From positions 372,001 to 436,000 of the forward strand of contig WHVD01000054.1 in assembly GCA_015178975.1 (NCBI GenBank): a stretch of DNA of 64,000 nt. Direction: 5' to 3'. Every line of letters starts with the position of its first letter. Position 1 is the stretch's first letter. The position numbers and the translations under genes were made by a program. Shown here in pieces: positions 54,990-64,000 of this stretch. This stretch comes from Hysterangium stoloniferum (taxonomy: Eukaryota; Basidiomycota; Agaricomycetes; Hysterangiales; Hysterangiaceae). A model generated the notes under the pieces. The model did not search any database and was not told where the DNA came from. It saw only the letters and a program-made list of their open reading frames with translations.

Positions 54990-57060
54990 TAAATTAACTC
55001 TGTGTAGCAAAATCTGGGCACAAAAATAAAGTATCTTTAGCTACATGTTTTAGTGCATCTGTTGCAGCAAGAAGACGTGTTAATGACTCTCTGGAGATCC
55101 TATCCAACTTCTCTGTGGAATCAACCCCCCATCATATATCCATTGACCCTATAAACTTAATTCTATTTTGGACCTTGGCAATTAGACATCTTTTAGTGGT
55201 GCATTGATCTTCCAAAGACTGCATCTTTGTCAACCTCATGACTGCGATGGCCCAGCACAATTATGTGTGGAAGGGATATAGTGTAAATTGTGACTCTGTG
55301 AACCAAAAACATGTGTTTGCATGTAAGAAGTGACTGCCTGTGCATGGGACAAGTATAAGAAGTAATTTTGTCATCCATCAGTTGAACAATATATAAGGTA
55401 GCATTGTCAGAAAAGGATAGAACTTTAACCTGTTAAACATAAACCATTAGTGTATGAAATAAGTGAATCAAAATTAAATTAAATTCCTACCATGCTATCC
55501 ATGAGGTCTTCAGCTGCCACTTCTGCTTCTGCAAAAGGAACAGTTTCTGCAAGCTTTTGGCCAGCCAATTCAGCTTTACAGAGGTGGCAATTTCGAAACC
55601 CTAGGCCACAACAAAGATGTGAGTGTATAAAGTCAGGCTCAACATCTTCAGCCAGGATCTGGATTAGGTAGTCAATGTGCTGTCATCATCCTTGTCCAAT
55701 GTAGTTTGTCTTGAGGTTGGAATGCCAACTTTCAATAAAATTGTTGGTATCGATGCCATAATGGGCATGTTAAGTAGCAGATCAGCCATTTAAGTCATAG
55801 CAATAAATAAAAATAGAAAAAGGCCAAACCCACCTTCTGCCATTGTTACGACCGGATATCCCACTGGACTCTGGGCACTAACTTATATGCACCCGCACCC
55901 GATATGTATGCACCAATTATCCATTTACCAGAATACCTGCTGGACTCCATATGTCAGACCTGTCCACACTCGACCTTCATTACTTCATGTATCAGTCACC
56001 GGAATACCTGCCAGACTCCGTCCCTGTCTATCTCCAACCCCATCCCACGCATCAGTCACCGGACCCCACTCTGAAAACCCATCAGCCCTCTAACTGAGCC
56101 CCGTTCCCATTATAGTCAAATGACCTGTCACGATTCAGACTCTGCTCCCACCCCATTCCCATTATGGTTTTATGACCTGTCACGATTCAGACTCCGCTCT
56201 GTTCTGTCCCATTCCTAACACCAAGTTTGGTGTTTATTTATCTCGTTTTATGTTTGCTAGTTTAGTTTTCATTATTACTGGATTTGGGATGTTATTCATT
56301 CCACAGTCTATATAGTCTGGCAGATGTTGTACATACAATCCAGTCAGAAAATCAGCTTAGATTCTCCCCAGTAATTTTAGTATATTTTCCACTCTAAATT
56401 CCTCTTTGAAACACACCGCTCTTACTCATTGGAGCCCACAGGCTCCAACTCATCTATCACTTGACCTCCAACTTATTTATCTCGACTCCCCAACCTCTCG
56501 ACCCACAAACCCTGCCCGGACTCCCCAGGATTCCCATCTGCCCATTTGAAATTGGACAAGATGATCTCATGAGGACACAGCCTATAAGCTGAAGCCAAGT
56601 CCTACTGGCTTTCCCATGGGTTTCTCCAGAAACCCTCTGTGTATGCAACTTAACAGCCATGCACAAGCCCAATGCTGTTTCTTGTGAATCCATTCATCTT
56701 CCATGTATTTGACCCATACCCACTGATCACCATACTCACACTGAATGAAAGTCCATTGTTTCTTGAAGTCATGTGGGGTTTCAGATTGGAGGAGAGTGAC
56801 TAAGTGGGCCCAGAGATCTTTGAGCAGCTCTGCCCAATCTTCTTTGCATCACATGTGTTTGAAAGAAATCTAGAAGAGTCAAAGTGAGAGAGGAGAAGAA
56901 ATGAAGGAGAAAAGAAGGGAGAAAACCTTTGTAATGATATTCTTCTCCCAAGCTTGCCAGATATGCCAATGACAGTAGAGGATGCAAATCACATGATCAT
57001 TGAATACTTTGTTGATTCCCAAAGCCTCAGTGTGAGAGGTATGGTGAAATATACTCAGGA
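54990..57060 (-). pseudogene. MULE-type transposase with SWIM zinc finger, split by a solo LTR
   Basis: Minus-strand fragments read in order from the right. About 56770-56661 contains YGDQWVWVKYMEDEWIHKKQ and HWACAWQK. After the inserted LTR, 55760-55690 reads TNNFIESWHSNLKTNYIGQG, then IDYLIQILAEDVEPDFIHSH (about 55680-55610). Further on, YTCPMHRQSLLTCKHMFLVH (about 55350-55290) is a SWIM finger (C..C-x-H), and ESLTRLLAATDALKHVAKDT lies near 55020-55100. This is the C-terminal half of a Mutator-like transposase. Frameshifts and stops, plus the 812-bp LTR at 55844-56655, disable it. The N-terminal DDE region was not found in the window. Confidence 0.65.
55839..56660 (+). mobile_element. Solo LTR (TGTTACGACC family), target duplication GCCAT
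   Basis: The LTR runs from 55844 (TGTTACGACC) to 56655 (CAACTTAACA), 812 bp, between GCCAT at 55839-55843 and GCCAT at 56656-56660. The 3' end shares ATAAGCTGAAGCCAAGTCCT with the copies at 1560-2332 and 62499-63547. It interrupts the MULE transposase pseudogene: joining the flanks across one GCCAT restores the flanking transposase-like sequence. Confidence 0.88.
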
Positions 57061-57573
57061 AATATAGTCTGGATCAGCTTATACTATATTTCCATTATTA
57101 TTTCTACTTTCTCTCTATTTTATTATACACTTATAATTAGTTCAATGACCTATGTATGTGGTACATCAACTTTTGTGGGTGCATACACACCAGACTTATG
57201 TATTCTAGTGTCCGTAGTTAGAACTCAGACACTTTTACCCCACAACCACGACTTACCCAGACACCAGTTATTGTCCTGTAAGTTGTGATTGGAGTATCAT
57301 CTCAACCATCACAGACAGGCTTTGACTATCTACGCAATCAGAGTTTCAAACTATACTAGTCGAAACTCCACCTTTATCTCAATCCACACAGACTACATCC
57401 ACGCTACTCTGTTATTTGACTCTCTTGTTATTCTCTTCTACACTCGAGCAGTCACTCAGAATCATATTTCACAGTTGATTCTCCTTATTCGTTTTAGCTC
57501 TCTATTCTACTTTAGATAGCTATTTCACTCGACCGTATTGAACTAAACAGTCAATACACGTTCAGTCCGTATT
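57061..57573. other. AT-rich repeat-flanked stretch, nothing recognised
   Basis: This lies between the MULE pseudogene and an LTR fragment. A small plus frame at 57289-57519 has no motif. No gene is called. Confidence 0.4.
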
Positions 57574-58045
57574 TGTTACTTCCGTGTTGCAACCTGACGG
57601 TCCCCAAGGTTGTCGCCACCTATCGACGATTCAAGTCATTGTTCAAGTCATCACATCAGAAACCGTCAGTCTCCTGATGCTGACGTATGCTTTCACAGTG
57701 ATCAAACTCCGTTTACACCCCCGTCAAAATATACTCGTACTATCTGGTTAAACTCTGATACGTCCCTTTTATTATGATGATCCGTTCTACTCTATGTTTC
57801 ACATATGTCTATATATACTTGTAACCCTCGGACTATTTCCTTTTCTCGTAATCCCACTCTCAGTTATTTCATGGCCTCCAAACTAATCGTAACCTTCCTG
57901 TTCCTAGTCAAGCTTATTTGTCAATACCGCTTTCCACTCTTCTCCTAGTTAGTATTTTCTAGATGCTGAATATTTGTATATGAACCCACTGTAGTTGTAG
58001 TTACTAGGCAATCAGAATATTGACTCAGAATACCCTCTCACACTG
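57574..58045 (+). repeat. LTR fragment, 5' part of the TGTTACGACC family
   Basis: This begins TGTTACTTCCGTG and follows the LTR at 1560 closely through AATACCCTCT near 58038, then diverges into other repeat sequence. That downstream sequence is itself split by the solo LTR at 58046-58727 and continues from 58728. Confidence 0.75.
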
Positions 58046-58732
58046 TGTGAAGGATAAGTCATATAGGAGGTGCAGTTAAAGGCTCTAAGCCTTACTCCTT
58101 AACCGCTTTATAATCTCATTATTCTCTTTATGTTCTATATTTTTATTCTATTTCTATATCTCATAAATACGGGTCAAACCCCCTTTATTTAGTTCGAGAG
58201 TCCATGTATGCTTGTGGGCGCTCTCGCCCACAAGAAGTATGCACATGTCACAGGTAGTAGTCACACGGATAAAACTTAGACACCTTTCAACCCCGACAAC
58301 CATCACCTGCACACGCAAGTACTAGTTCGGGGCCTAGTCTGAAACTAGTCTTCGCTCTATCTCTCTTACTATATCTACAGTAACTACACTTCACACTGAA
58401 ACAGTCGAAGTCAGTTACTACCACTCGACTTGACTTCTACCTCTTGGTTCGCGCAGTAAGAATATCCATCGTAGTTCACGTTCTTAGAATATTCTCTCTC
58501 CCTCACAATATATACTTTCTCTCCGCTACTTGGCCGTTAGTTCAGCTAGCTATGCAATCGGACCGTACCGCAAGGTCGATCCGCTCTTGTAATTATTTAC
58601 CGATTGCACCTTAAGGGTCAATCGTAATCTATACTTGATCACTTCAAACTACTAGTCGGTTGTATATTGTACTATCGTTAGTCGATAACGATCGCACATT
58701 GAGTAGTAAACTACCCAACCCTTTACACACTG
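58041..58732 (+). mobile_element. Solo LTR of a second family, target duplication CACTG
   Basis: TGTGAAGG at 58046 and CCTTTACA ending at 58727 form imperfect inverted termini of a 682-bp LTR. CACTG flanks it on both sides (58041-58045 and 58728-58732). Removing it joins CCCTCTCACACTG to TCACAACCATCACAAG, which matches the uninterrupted related sequence near 50155-50185 and confirms the insertion point. Confidence 0.82.
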
Positions 58733-59177
58733 TCACAACCATCACAAGTCACATATTGTCACAATTATTCAAAGGTAACTTTTGACAACTCTTCAACTCA
58801 TCAAATTTGACTCAACAAACCTAAACATAATTCAACAACATCGAATCTCTTTTGACATGTCTCATTTCAATGTTATATATGATTTCATTATTAGTTCATA
58901 ACATAGTCATAACGATATGAAGAAAAGCATAAAAGGGCTACGAAAGGAGCGAGGGAAGTCAGTCGAAATATCTGTATAATTAGTGACATATTAATAATCA
59001 AATCTCACTTGTTGTAACTTCTTCAACAACACTTCTGTGAGTTCTTACGACTGGTAATAGCCTCTGACTTCATTGACAGGGCAAATATATACTTTGTCAA
59101 ACAAGGCTTTCAAGTTTGATCAATAGAATAATATTCGATTCGTGACACCCTCTGGCATCCCACTACTGGTACCCCAC
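58733..59177. repeat. Dispersed repeat, copy of 50160-50390 plus flank
   Basis: 58733-58960 matches 50160-50390 with scattered substitutions, including the shared GAAAAGCATAAAAGGG. The remainder to 59177 shows no recognisable element. Confidence 0.6.
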
Positions 59178-59871
59178 TGTTAAGTTCCAAAAACAAGGGA
59201 TAAGTTCCAAGGAAGTCCCACATAGGTTTCCAGTAATTATTCTGAACATACTTTTCTGGGAATGTCCTATGGAGTCTTCAGGTAATAAGTCTGGAGAGTT
59301 TCCAGGGCTATTAGTACAAGGAATGTGGTATCAGAATAATTACCAGAAGTGGTACTGCTGAGATACAGTAGATGGACTTGGCTTCAGCTTATGTGCTGCA
59401 CCCTCGTACACTCATTCAGGTGTCCATATTTCGAGCTGACAGGATGCATACAGGAAGATGTAGATTCCAGAGTTCCCGTGGGAGTTCCAGGAATTGAGCA
59501 TGCAGACAGACAAGAGGACTAGAGACTGGATCAGGAGATTGAAACTGGATTCTAAGTACATGAATATAGGAGACTTATATAGACTGTGAAATGTACAGTG
59601 ACTCCAAAAACCTTTTCCATGCTAACCCCAAATGCAGTGTGTGAAGTGCACCGCCTTACAGCATGGGAATTCTGCTTAGCTTTGGTGGAGTCATACATAG
59701 TACATATTCTTGGCTACAAGATTGCTCCCTGGGTCATGTGATTTGGGCCACAGGGTGTAGAGATATGATCAATTTAAAAATGGAAAGGGTTTTTTCACTT
59801 TTGAACTGATGACTAGGATCTCAGTCAAATCATAGAATAATGGCCATTATTTGTTAGTACAAACAAATATA

Positions 59872-61478
59872 TACAGTGACTTACAAAACGTATCCAATGT
59901 TTTGTAGTTTCAGCTTATATATGCTATATCCCAGTAGATAAAATAGTAGAAATCGCCAAAATATTTGTGAACATGACCTATCATGTATATATTTAGATGG
60001 TAGAACTATATTATGTAATATCCATATATGGAAACACTATAAATATTTTAATGGAGAGGGTTCATTGGATACGTTTTGTAACTGACAGGTTCTGGCATGA
60101 AAACCATATGCCTATGTTGATTGTTTGCATTTGTTTATGTTTTTCAACATGTCATGTGATCATTCTATACTACAGTATAAGTTGAAGGGCTTTCTCAGCT
60201 AAGATTCCCTCAATTCTAACCATGCATCCCCTTTCCACTGCTGCCCAGTATGAGATCCTTTCTCTACTTGATGCTGGCCATTCTGCCAGACAAATTTCAG
60301 TTTCTACTGGCTATAGCTATGCTACTATCTCTAGACTTCATTCTAAACACCATTCCCACCTTTCTAAGTCCTCTGGTGGTCACCCTTCCAAACTCTCCAC
60401 AGCCAACATCCATATTGCACAACGCCTTATCAGCTCTGGAAAGGCTGATACAGCTGTAGATGCAACGAAGGCACTTTGCACTATCACCAACCAGTCACTC
60501 AATCCTCAAACAGTGCATCATTGACTCAAGGCAGCTGGGATGAAGCCTGTGGTAAAGAAGAAAAGGCCTCTTCTTTCTAAGAGGGATAAAAAGGAGAGAA
60601 TGGATTTTACTTTGGCATATCAGGATTGGACTGTGAAGGATTGGAAGAACGTGGTGTGGTCTGATGAGACCAAAATCAATAGGCTGGGGTCAGATGGCAG
60701 GAAGTGGGTGTGGAAAAGGGCAGGGGAGGGCTTGAGTGACAGGCTGGTTGAGGGAACCCTGAAGTTTGGTGGTGGATCTTTAATGGTTTGGGGGTGCATG
60801 CTGTGGGAGGGGGTTGGGTATGCATGCAAGATTGATGGAAGGATGGATGGGGACTCTACATCCAGATTCTGGAGGATGACCTGCAAGCCAGTCTTAAGGA
60901 CTATGGTAAATCTGCCAATGGTATCATCTTCCAGCAGGACAATGACCCCAAGCATACCTGTAAGAAGGCCCAGTATTGGTTCCAAGAAAATGGTTTCAGG
61001 GTTCTCTCATGGCCAGCACAGTCTCCTGACTTGAATCCCATTGAACACCTATGGAATGACCTGAAGAGGAGGTTGGCAGGGTATGAGAATGCACCCCAGG
61101 GGATGGAAGAGTTGTGGGAGAGGGTGGTGGATGAATGGTACAAGATTGATGAAAAGGTGTGTCAGGATTTGATTGAAAGTATGCCTAGGAGGGTTTCAGA
61201 TATATTAAAGGCAAAGGGTGGCTACACTAAGTACTAAATACTAGTAATTTCCTGCCTAAATGTGTCAGTTACAAAACGTATCCAATGAACCCTCTCCATT
61301 GAAATATTCATAGTGTTTCCATATATGGATATTACATAATATAGTTCTACCATATAAATATATACATGATAGGTCATGTTCACAAATATTTTGGTGATTT
61401 CTACTATTTTATCTACTGGGATATAGCATATATAAGCTGAAACTACAAAACATTGGATACGTTTTGTAAGTCACTGTA
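59872..61478 (+). mobile_element. Inner Tc1/mariner element, TA target, 214-bp inverted repeats
   Basis: This 1603-bp element runs from 59874 to 61476, starts CAGTGACTTACAAAACG, and is flanked by TA dinucleotides. The terminal inverted repeats, 59874-60087 and 61263-61476, are about 214 bp and almost identical, so the insertion is recent. Each repeat carries ACAAAACGTATCCAATG near its outer end and the inverse of it at its inner end. Confidence 0.93.
60222..61237 (+). pseudogene. Tc1-type transposase, one stop and one frameshift
   Basis: This is a DD34E transposase of the inner element. Helix-turn-helix part: MHPLSTAAQYEILSLLDAGH, ISVSTGYSYATISRLHSKHH. Catalytic part: VVWSDETKINRLGSDG (first Asp), [13 protein letters not shown] (second Asp), [20 protein letters not shown] (Glu, 34 residues after the second Asp). 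It ends ILKAKGGYTKY. Two lesions: a TGA at 60522-60524 where the family has an Arg-type codon, consistent with a C-to-T change, and a frameshift near 60852 within the DGD segment. Otherwise full length at about 338 codons. Confidence 0.88.
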
Positions 61479-62493
61479 CATGTCATGTAAATAGTATGTC
61501 TGAGTCTAAAATAGTTCCCACACTTCCACACTTCTTGATTCCTAACCACCATCATGGTCAGATCCCTCTCTCTTACTCAACAAAACACCTCTCCTTGCTT
61601 GATTCTGGCCACTCTGGTAAAGCCATTGCCAAGAGAACTGGTGTTAGCCCATCTGCCATATCCAAACTTTGCTCCAAACAATGTTCTCTCCTTCCCAAAG
61701 CTGTTGGAGGTCATCCCTCAAGGCTTTCCCATACCAATATCTGACATGCTCAACATCTCATCACCTCTGGCAAAGCTGAAAATGCTGTCCAAGTGACCAA
61801 AGCCCTCACCAACATTATCAACCAGCCCCTCTCTGCCAATACAGTCTGCCTCCACTTGAAGAAAGCTGGTATGAAGGCTGTGGTCAAGTCAAAACACCCC
61901 CTTCTTTCTGCTAGGCATTGCAAAGCTCACTTAGACTTTGCCTATACTCACAAGGATTGGACTATGGAGGACTGGAAGAAGGTCATATAGTCTGATGAAA
62001 CCAAAATCAATCACCTAGGGTCAGATGGACATAAATGGGCATGGAAAAGGGCAGGTGAAGGCCTGAATGATAGGCTGGTAGAGGGAACTCTGAAGTTTGG
62101 AGGAGGTTCTCTCATGATGTGGGGCTGTATGACTTGGGAGGGAGTTGGCTTTGCTACCAAGATTGATGGTAGGATGGATGGAGACCTCTATCTTCACAAA
62201 ATTTGAAGGATGAGCTCCAGCAAACCCTGGAGTATTATGGTCTCAATCCTTCTGACATTATCTTTCAGCAGGATAATGACCCCAAGCATACCTGCAGGCT
62301 AGTCAAGAACTGGCTAGAGGAGCAAGAATTCAGGACTATGGTTTGGCCTGCACAGTCTCCAGACCTGAATCCTATCTCAAGAGAAGGCTTGTAGAGCATG
62401 AACCCCCCCCCAATGGAATCCATGAATTGTGGGAAAGGGTTCAAGTGGAGTGGGATAGAATACCAGTTGAGGAGTGTCAGAAATTGATTGAAA

Positions 62494-63552
62494 GCATGTG
62501 TTACGACCGTGTCGTAACCCATGTCGCAACCCGATGGTCTCCGAATACTACAGTCTATCAATGTTCGAAGTTATTGATCAAGTCATCATTTCGGCAACCT
62601 TCGGAACACCGACACTGACGTATACCTTCACGGCGATCAAACCTCGTTTACGCCCCTGTCAAAATATACTCTACCATCTGGTTATGCTTTGATACGTCCC
62701 CTTTCATTATGATGATCCGTTTTACTCTATGTTTCACATATGCCCATATATACCTGTAGTCCGTGGACTATTCCCTTTTCTCGTAATTCCGCTCTCGGCT
62801 AAATCTCGGCTTCCGATCTTATCGTAACTTTCCGGTTCCTAGTCAAGCTTATTTGTCAATGCCGTTTTCCGCTCTTCCCTTAGTTAGTAGTTTCTAGACG
62901 CCGATAACCCATATATAAACCCGCTGTAATGTAACTACTAGACAATCAGAATATCGACTTAGATCGACTTATATATCCCTCTAATTTCCGACTTTATTAT
63001 CTATTCACGACCACCACATTCCGACTCCATCCGATTTACGATTCAACCTACATTTACGACTTCAACCTCTAATCTCCGACTCTCAGTCTCCGACACTCTC
63101 AGTCCCCGACACTCTCAGTCTCTGACTCTCAGTCCCCGACTGTCTCAGTCTCCGACTGTCTCAGTCTCCGACTGTCTCAGTCTCCGACTGTCTCAGTCTC
63201 CGACTGTCTCAGTCTCCGACTGTCTCAGTCTCCGACTGTCTCAGTCTCCGACTGTCTCAGTCTCCGACTCTCAGTCTCTGACTCTCTCGGTCTCCGACTC
63301 TCTCAGTCTCTGACTCTCTCAGCCTCCGACTCTTGGTCTCCGACCCCTCAACCCAACCCTCAACTTATCCTTCGGTTTCCGATCGGTAGTTTACCGAGAG
63401 GTTTACTTGACAGGACTAGTTTTCGCCCGCCCGAAATTTAAGGACACCTGACGGTAACTTGCGAGGGCGCAGCACATAAGCTGAAGCCAAGTCCTTCCGT
63501 TCGGTCCCCGTCGGTCTGCCGACATCCGTCAGTTTCTGCTCTTAACAGCATG
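62494..63552 (+). mobile_element. Solo LTR (TGTTACGACC family) inside the transposase, target duplication GCATG
   Basis: The LTR runs from 62499 to 63547 (1049 bp), between GCATG at 62494-62498 and GCATG at 63548-63552. Excising it restores the transposase sequence (GAAAGCATGCCTAG), as in the sister copy at 61180. It is longer than the other solo copies because of a 16-bp minisatellite and related CTCAGTCTCCGAC repeats. Confidence 0.93.
63060..63340. repeat. Minisatellite inside the solo LTR
   Basis: Eight exact units of GACTGTCTCAGTCTCC occupy 63138-63265, flanked on both sides by shorter related units (GACTCTCAGTCTC and similar). The array accounts for most of the extra length of this LTR copy. 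Confidence 0.9.
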
Positions 63553-64000
63553 CCTAGAAGGGTTCAGGCAGTGCTTAAAGTAAAAGGTGGTTATACCAAG
63601 TACTGATAATATGTAAATACCCTTTCCAGTTCAAAAGTGAAAAAACTCTTTCCATGGTATTGCTGTTTTAAATTGATCATATCTCTACACCCTGTGGCCC
63701 AAATCACGTGACCCAGGGAGCAATCTTGTAAGGGTATGTACTATGTATGACTCCACCAAAGCTAAGCAGAATTCCCACACTGTAAGGCGGTGTACTTCAC
63801 ACACTGCATTTGGGGTTAGCATGGAAAGGGTTTTTGGAGTCACTGTAATAATACCAAATCTGATATTAATGAGGGGCAGAACTATTAAACATAAAATGAA
63901 ACAAGTAAATACCAAACTAGGTATTAGGGATGGAATGGAACAGGAGTGGGGACTGAAACATGACAGGTCATTAGACCATAATGGGAGCAGAGTTCTATGC

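Larger units (their letters stand above)
61501..63606 (+). pseudogene. Tc1-type transposase of the outer element, multiply broken
   Basis: This relative of the inner transposase has SLLDSGHSGKAIAKRTGVSP, then SDETKINHLGSDGHKWAWKR, then [20 protein letters not shown]. Lesions: a stop before HAQHL (about 61741), TAG in place of Trp before SDETK (about 61988), a frameshift after DGDL, and a deletion of about 19 bp right after SPDLNPI that removes the catalytic Glu. The solo LTR is inserted at 62499, and the last codons (PRRVQAVLKVKGGYTKY) follow it at 63552-63606. Confidence 0.85.
59594..63847 (+). mobile_element. Outer Tc1/mariner element, TA target, carrying two nested insertions
   Basis: The termini CAGTGACTCCAAAAACC (59596) and its inverse ending at 63845 are flanked by TA. 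The terminal inverted repeats are long (about 59596-59809 and 63627-63845). The element contains a complete second Tc1 element (59874-61476) and a solo LTR (62499-63547). Without these and their target duplications it is about 1.59 kb. Its transposase is broken. Confidence 0.9.
59178..64000 (-). mobile_element. LTR copy (TGTTACGACC family, reversed) split by a Tc1 element
   Basis: The left part (59178-59593) starts TGTTAAG, the inverted LTR end, and contains GGCTTCAGCTTATGTGCTGC, the reverse of the conserved LTR 3' block. The right part (63848-64000) is the reverse of the LTR's 5' half, with GACAGGTCATTAGACCATAA. The 4.25-kb Tc1 element at 59596-63845 separates them. The LTR runs off the window, so its 5' end and target duplication are not visible. 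Confidence 0.75.

Overview
The window is nuclear DNA of a filamentous basidiomycete, most likely an Agaricomycete. Genes are split by many introns of about 45-60 nt. Recognisable products are fungal types: a KAR9 protein with a GAR domain, a 161-residue-type tropomyosin, a CPV-motif heme lyase, the bifunctional ADE5,7 enzyme and a Zn2Cys6 regulator. The flanks carry Agaricomycete-type transposon relics. The species cannot be named from the sequence.

Layout. Bases 1-3.6 kb are a transposon island: an LTR relic and a short gag-bearing LTR retroelement (1206-3233) with a solo LTR of another family inserted in it. Bases 4.4-41.9 kb are a compact housekeeping block free of recognisable transposons: sugar transporter, FolB/dihydroneopterin aldolase, TIM44, TRAPPC12, KAR9, a small tail-anchored coiled-coil protein, a Cys-motif protein, ADE5,7, cytochrome c heme lyase, dihydroxyacetone kinase, MsrB, tropomyosin, a DUF2408-like protein, AATF/BFR2, a large acidic protein (possibly IFH1/CRF1-like), a small unknown and a Zn2Cys6 factor. 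Many pairs are divergent with short shared promoters, and five of those promoters contain a CACGTG site. Bases 43.7-48.3 kb hold a convergent pair: an alpha-kinase with two N-terminal zinc ribbons, and an integrase-like DDE gene carrying 17 perfect in-frame copies of a 24-bp unit. Bases 49.4-64 kb are a second transposon island: a non-autonomous LTR element with an array of hairpin repeats (50599-54972), a broken MULE-SWIM transposase split by a solo LTR, more solo LTRs, and two nested Tc1/mariner elements inside an LTR.

The most unusual items are the nested stack at the right end (an LTR cut by a Tc1 element that itself holds another Tc1 element and a solo LTR), the 8-residue x17 expansion in the integrase-like gene, the 36-bp hairpin array in a coding-deficient LTR element, the gag-only miniature LTR element, and the self-inverted terminal repeats of both Tc1 elements. 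Target-site duplications, primer-binding site, polypurine tracts and TA targets were read directly from the sequence. Family names come from recognised motifs. No database search was possible.
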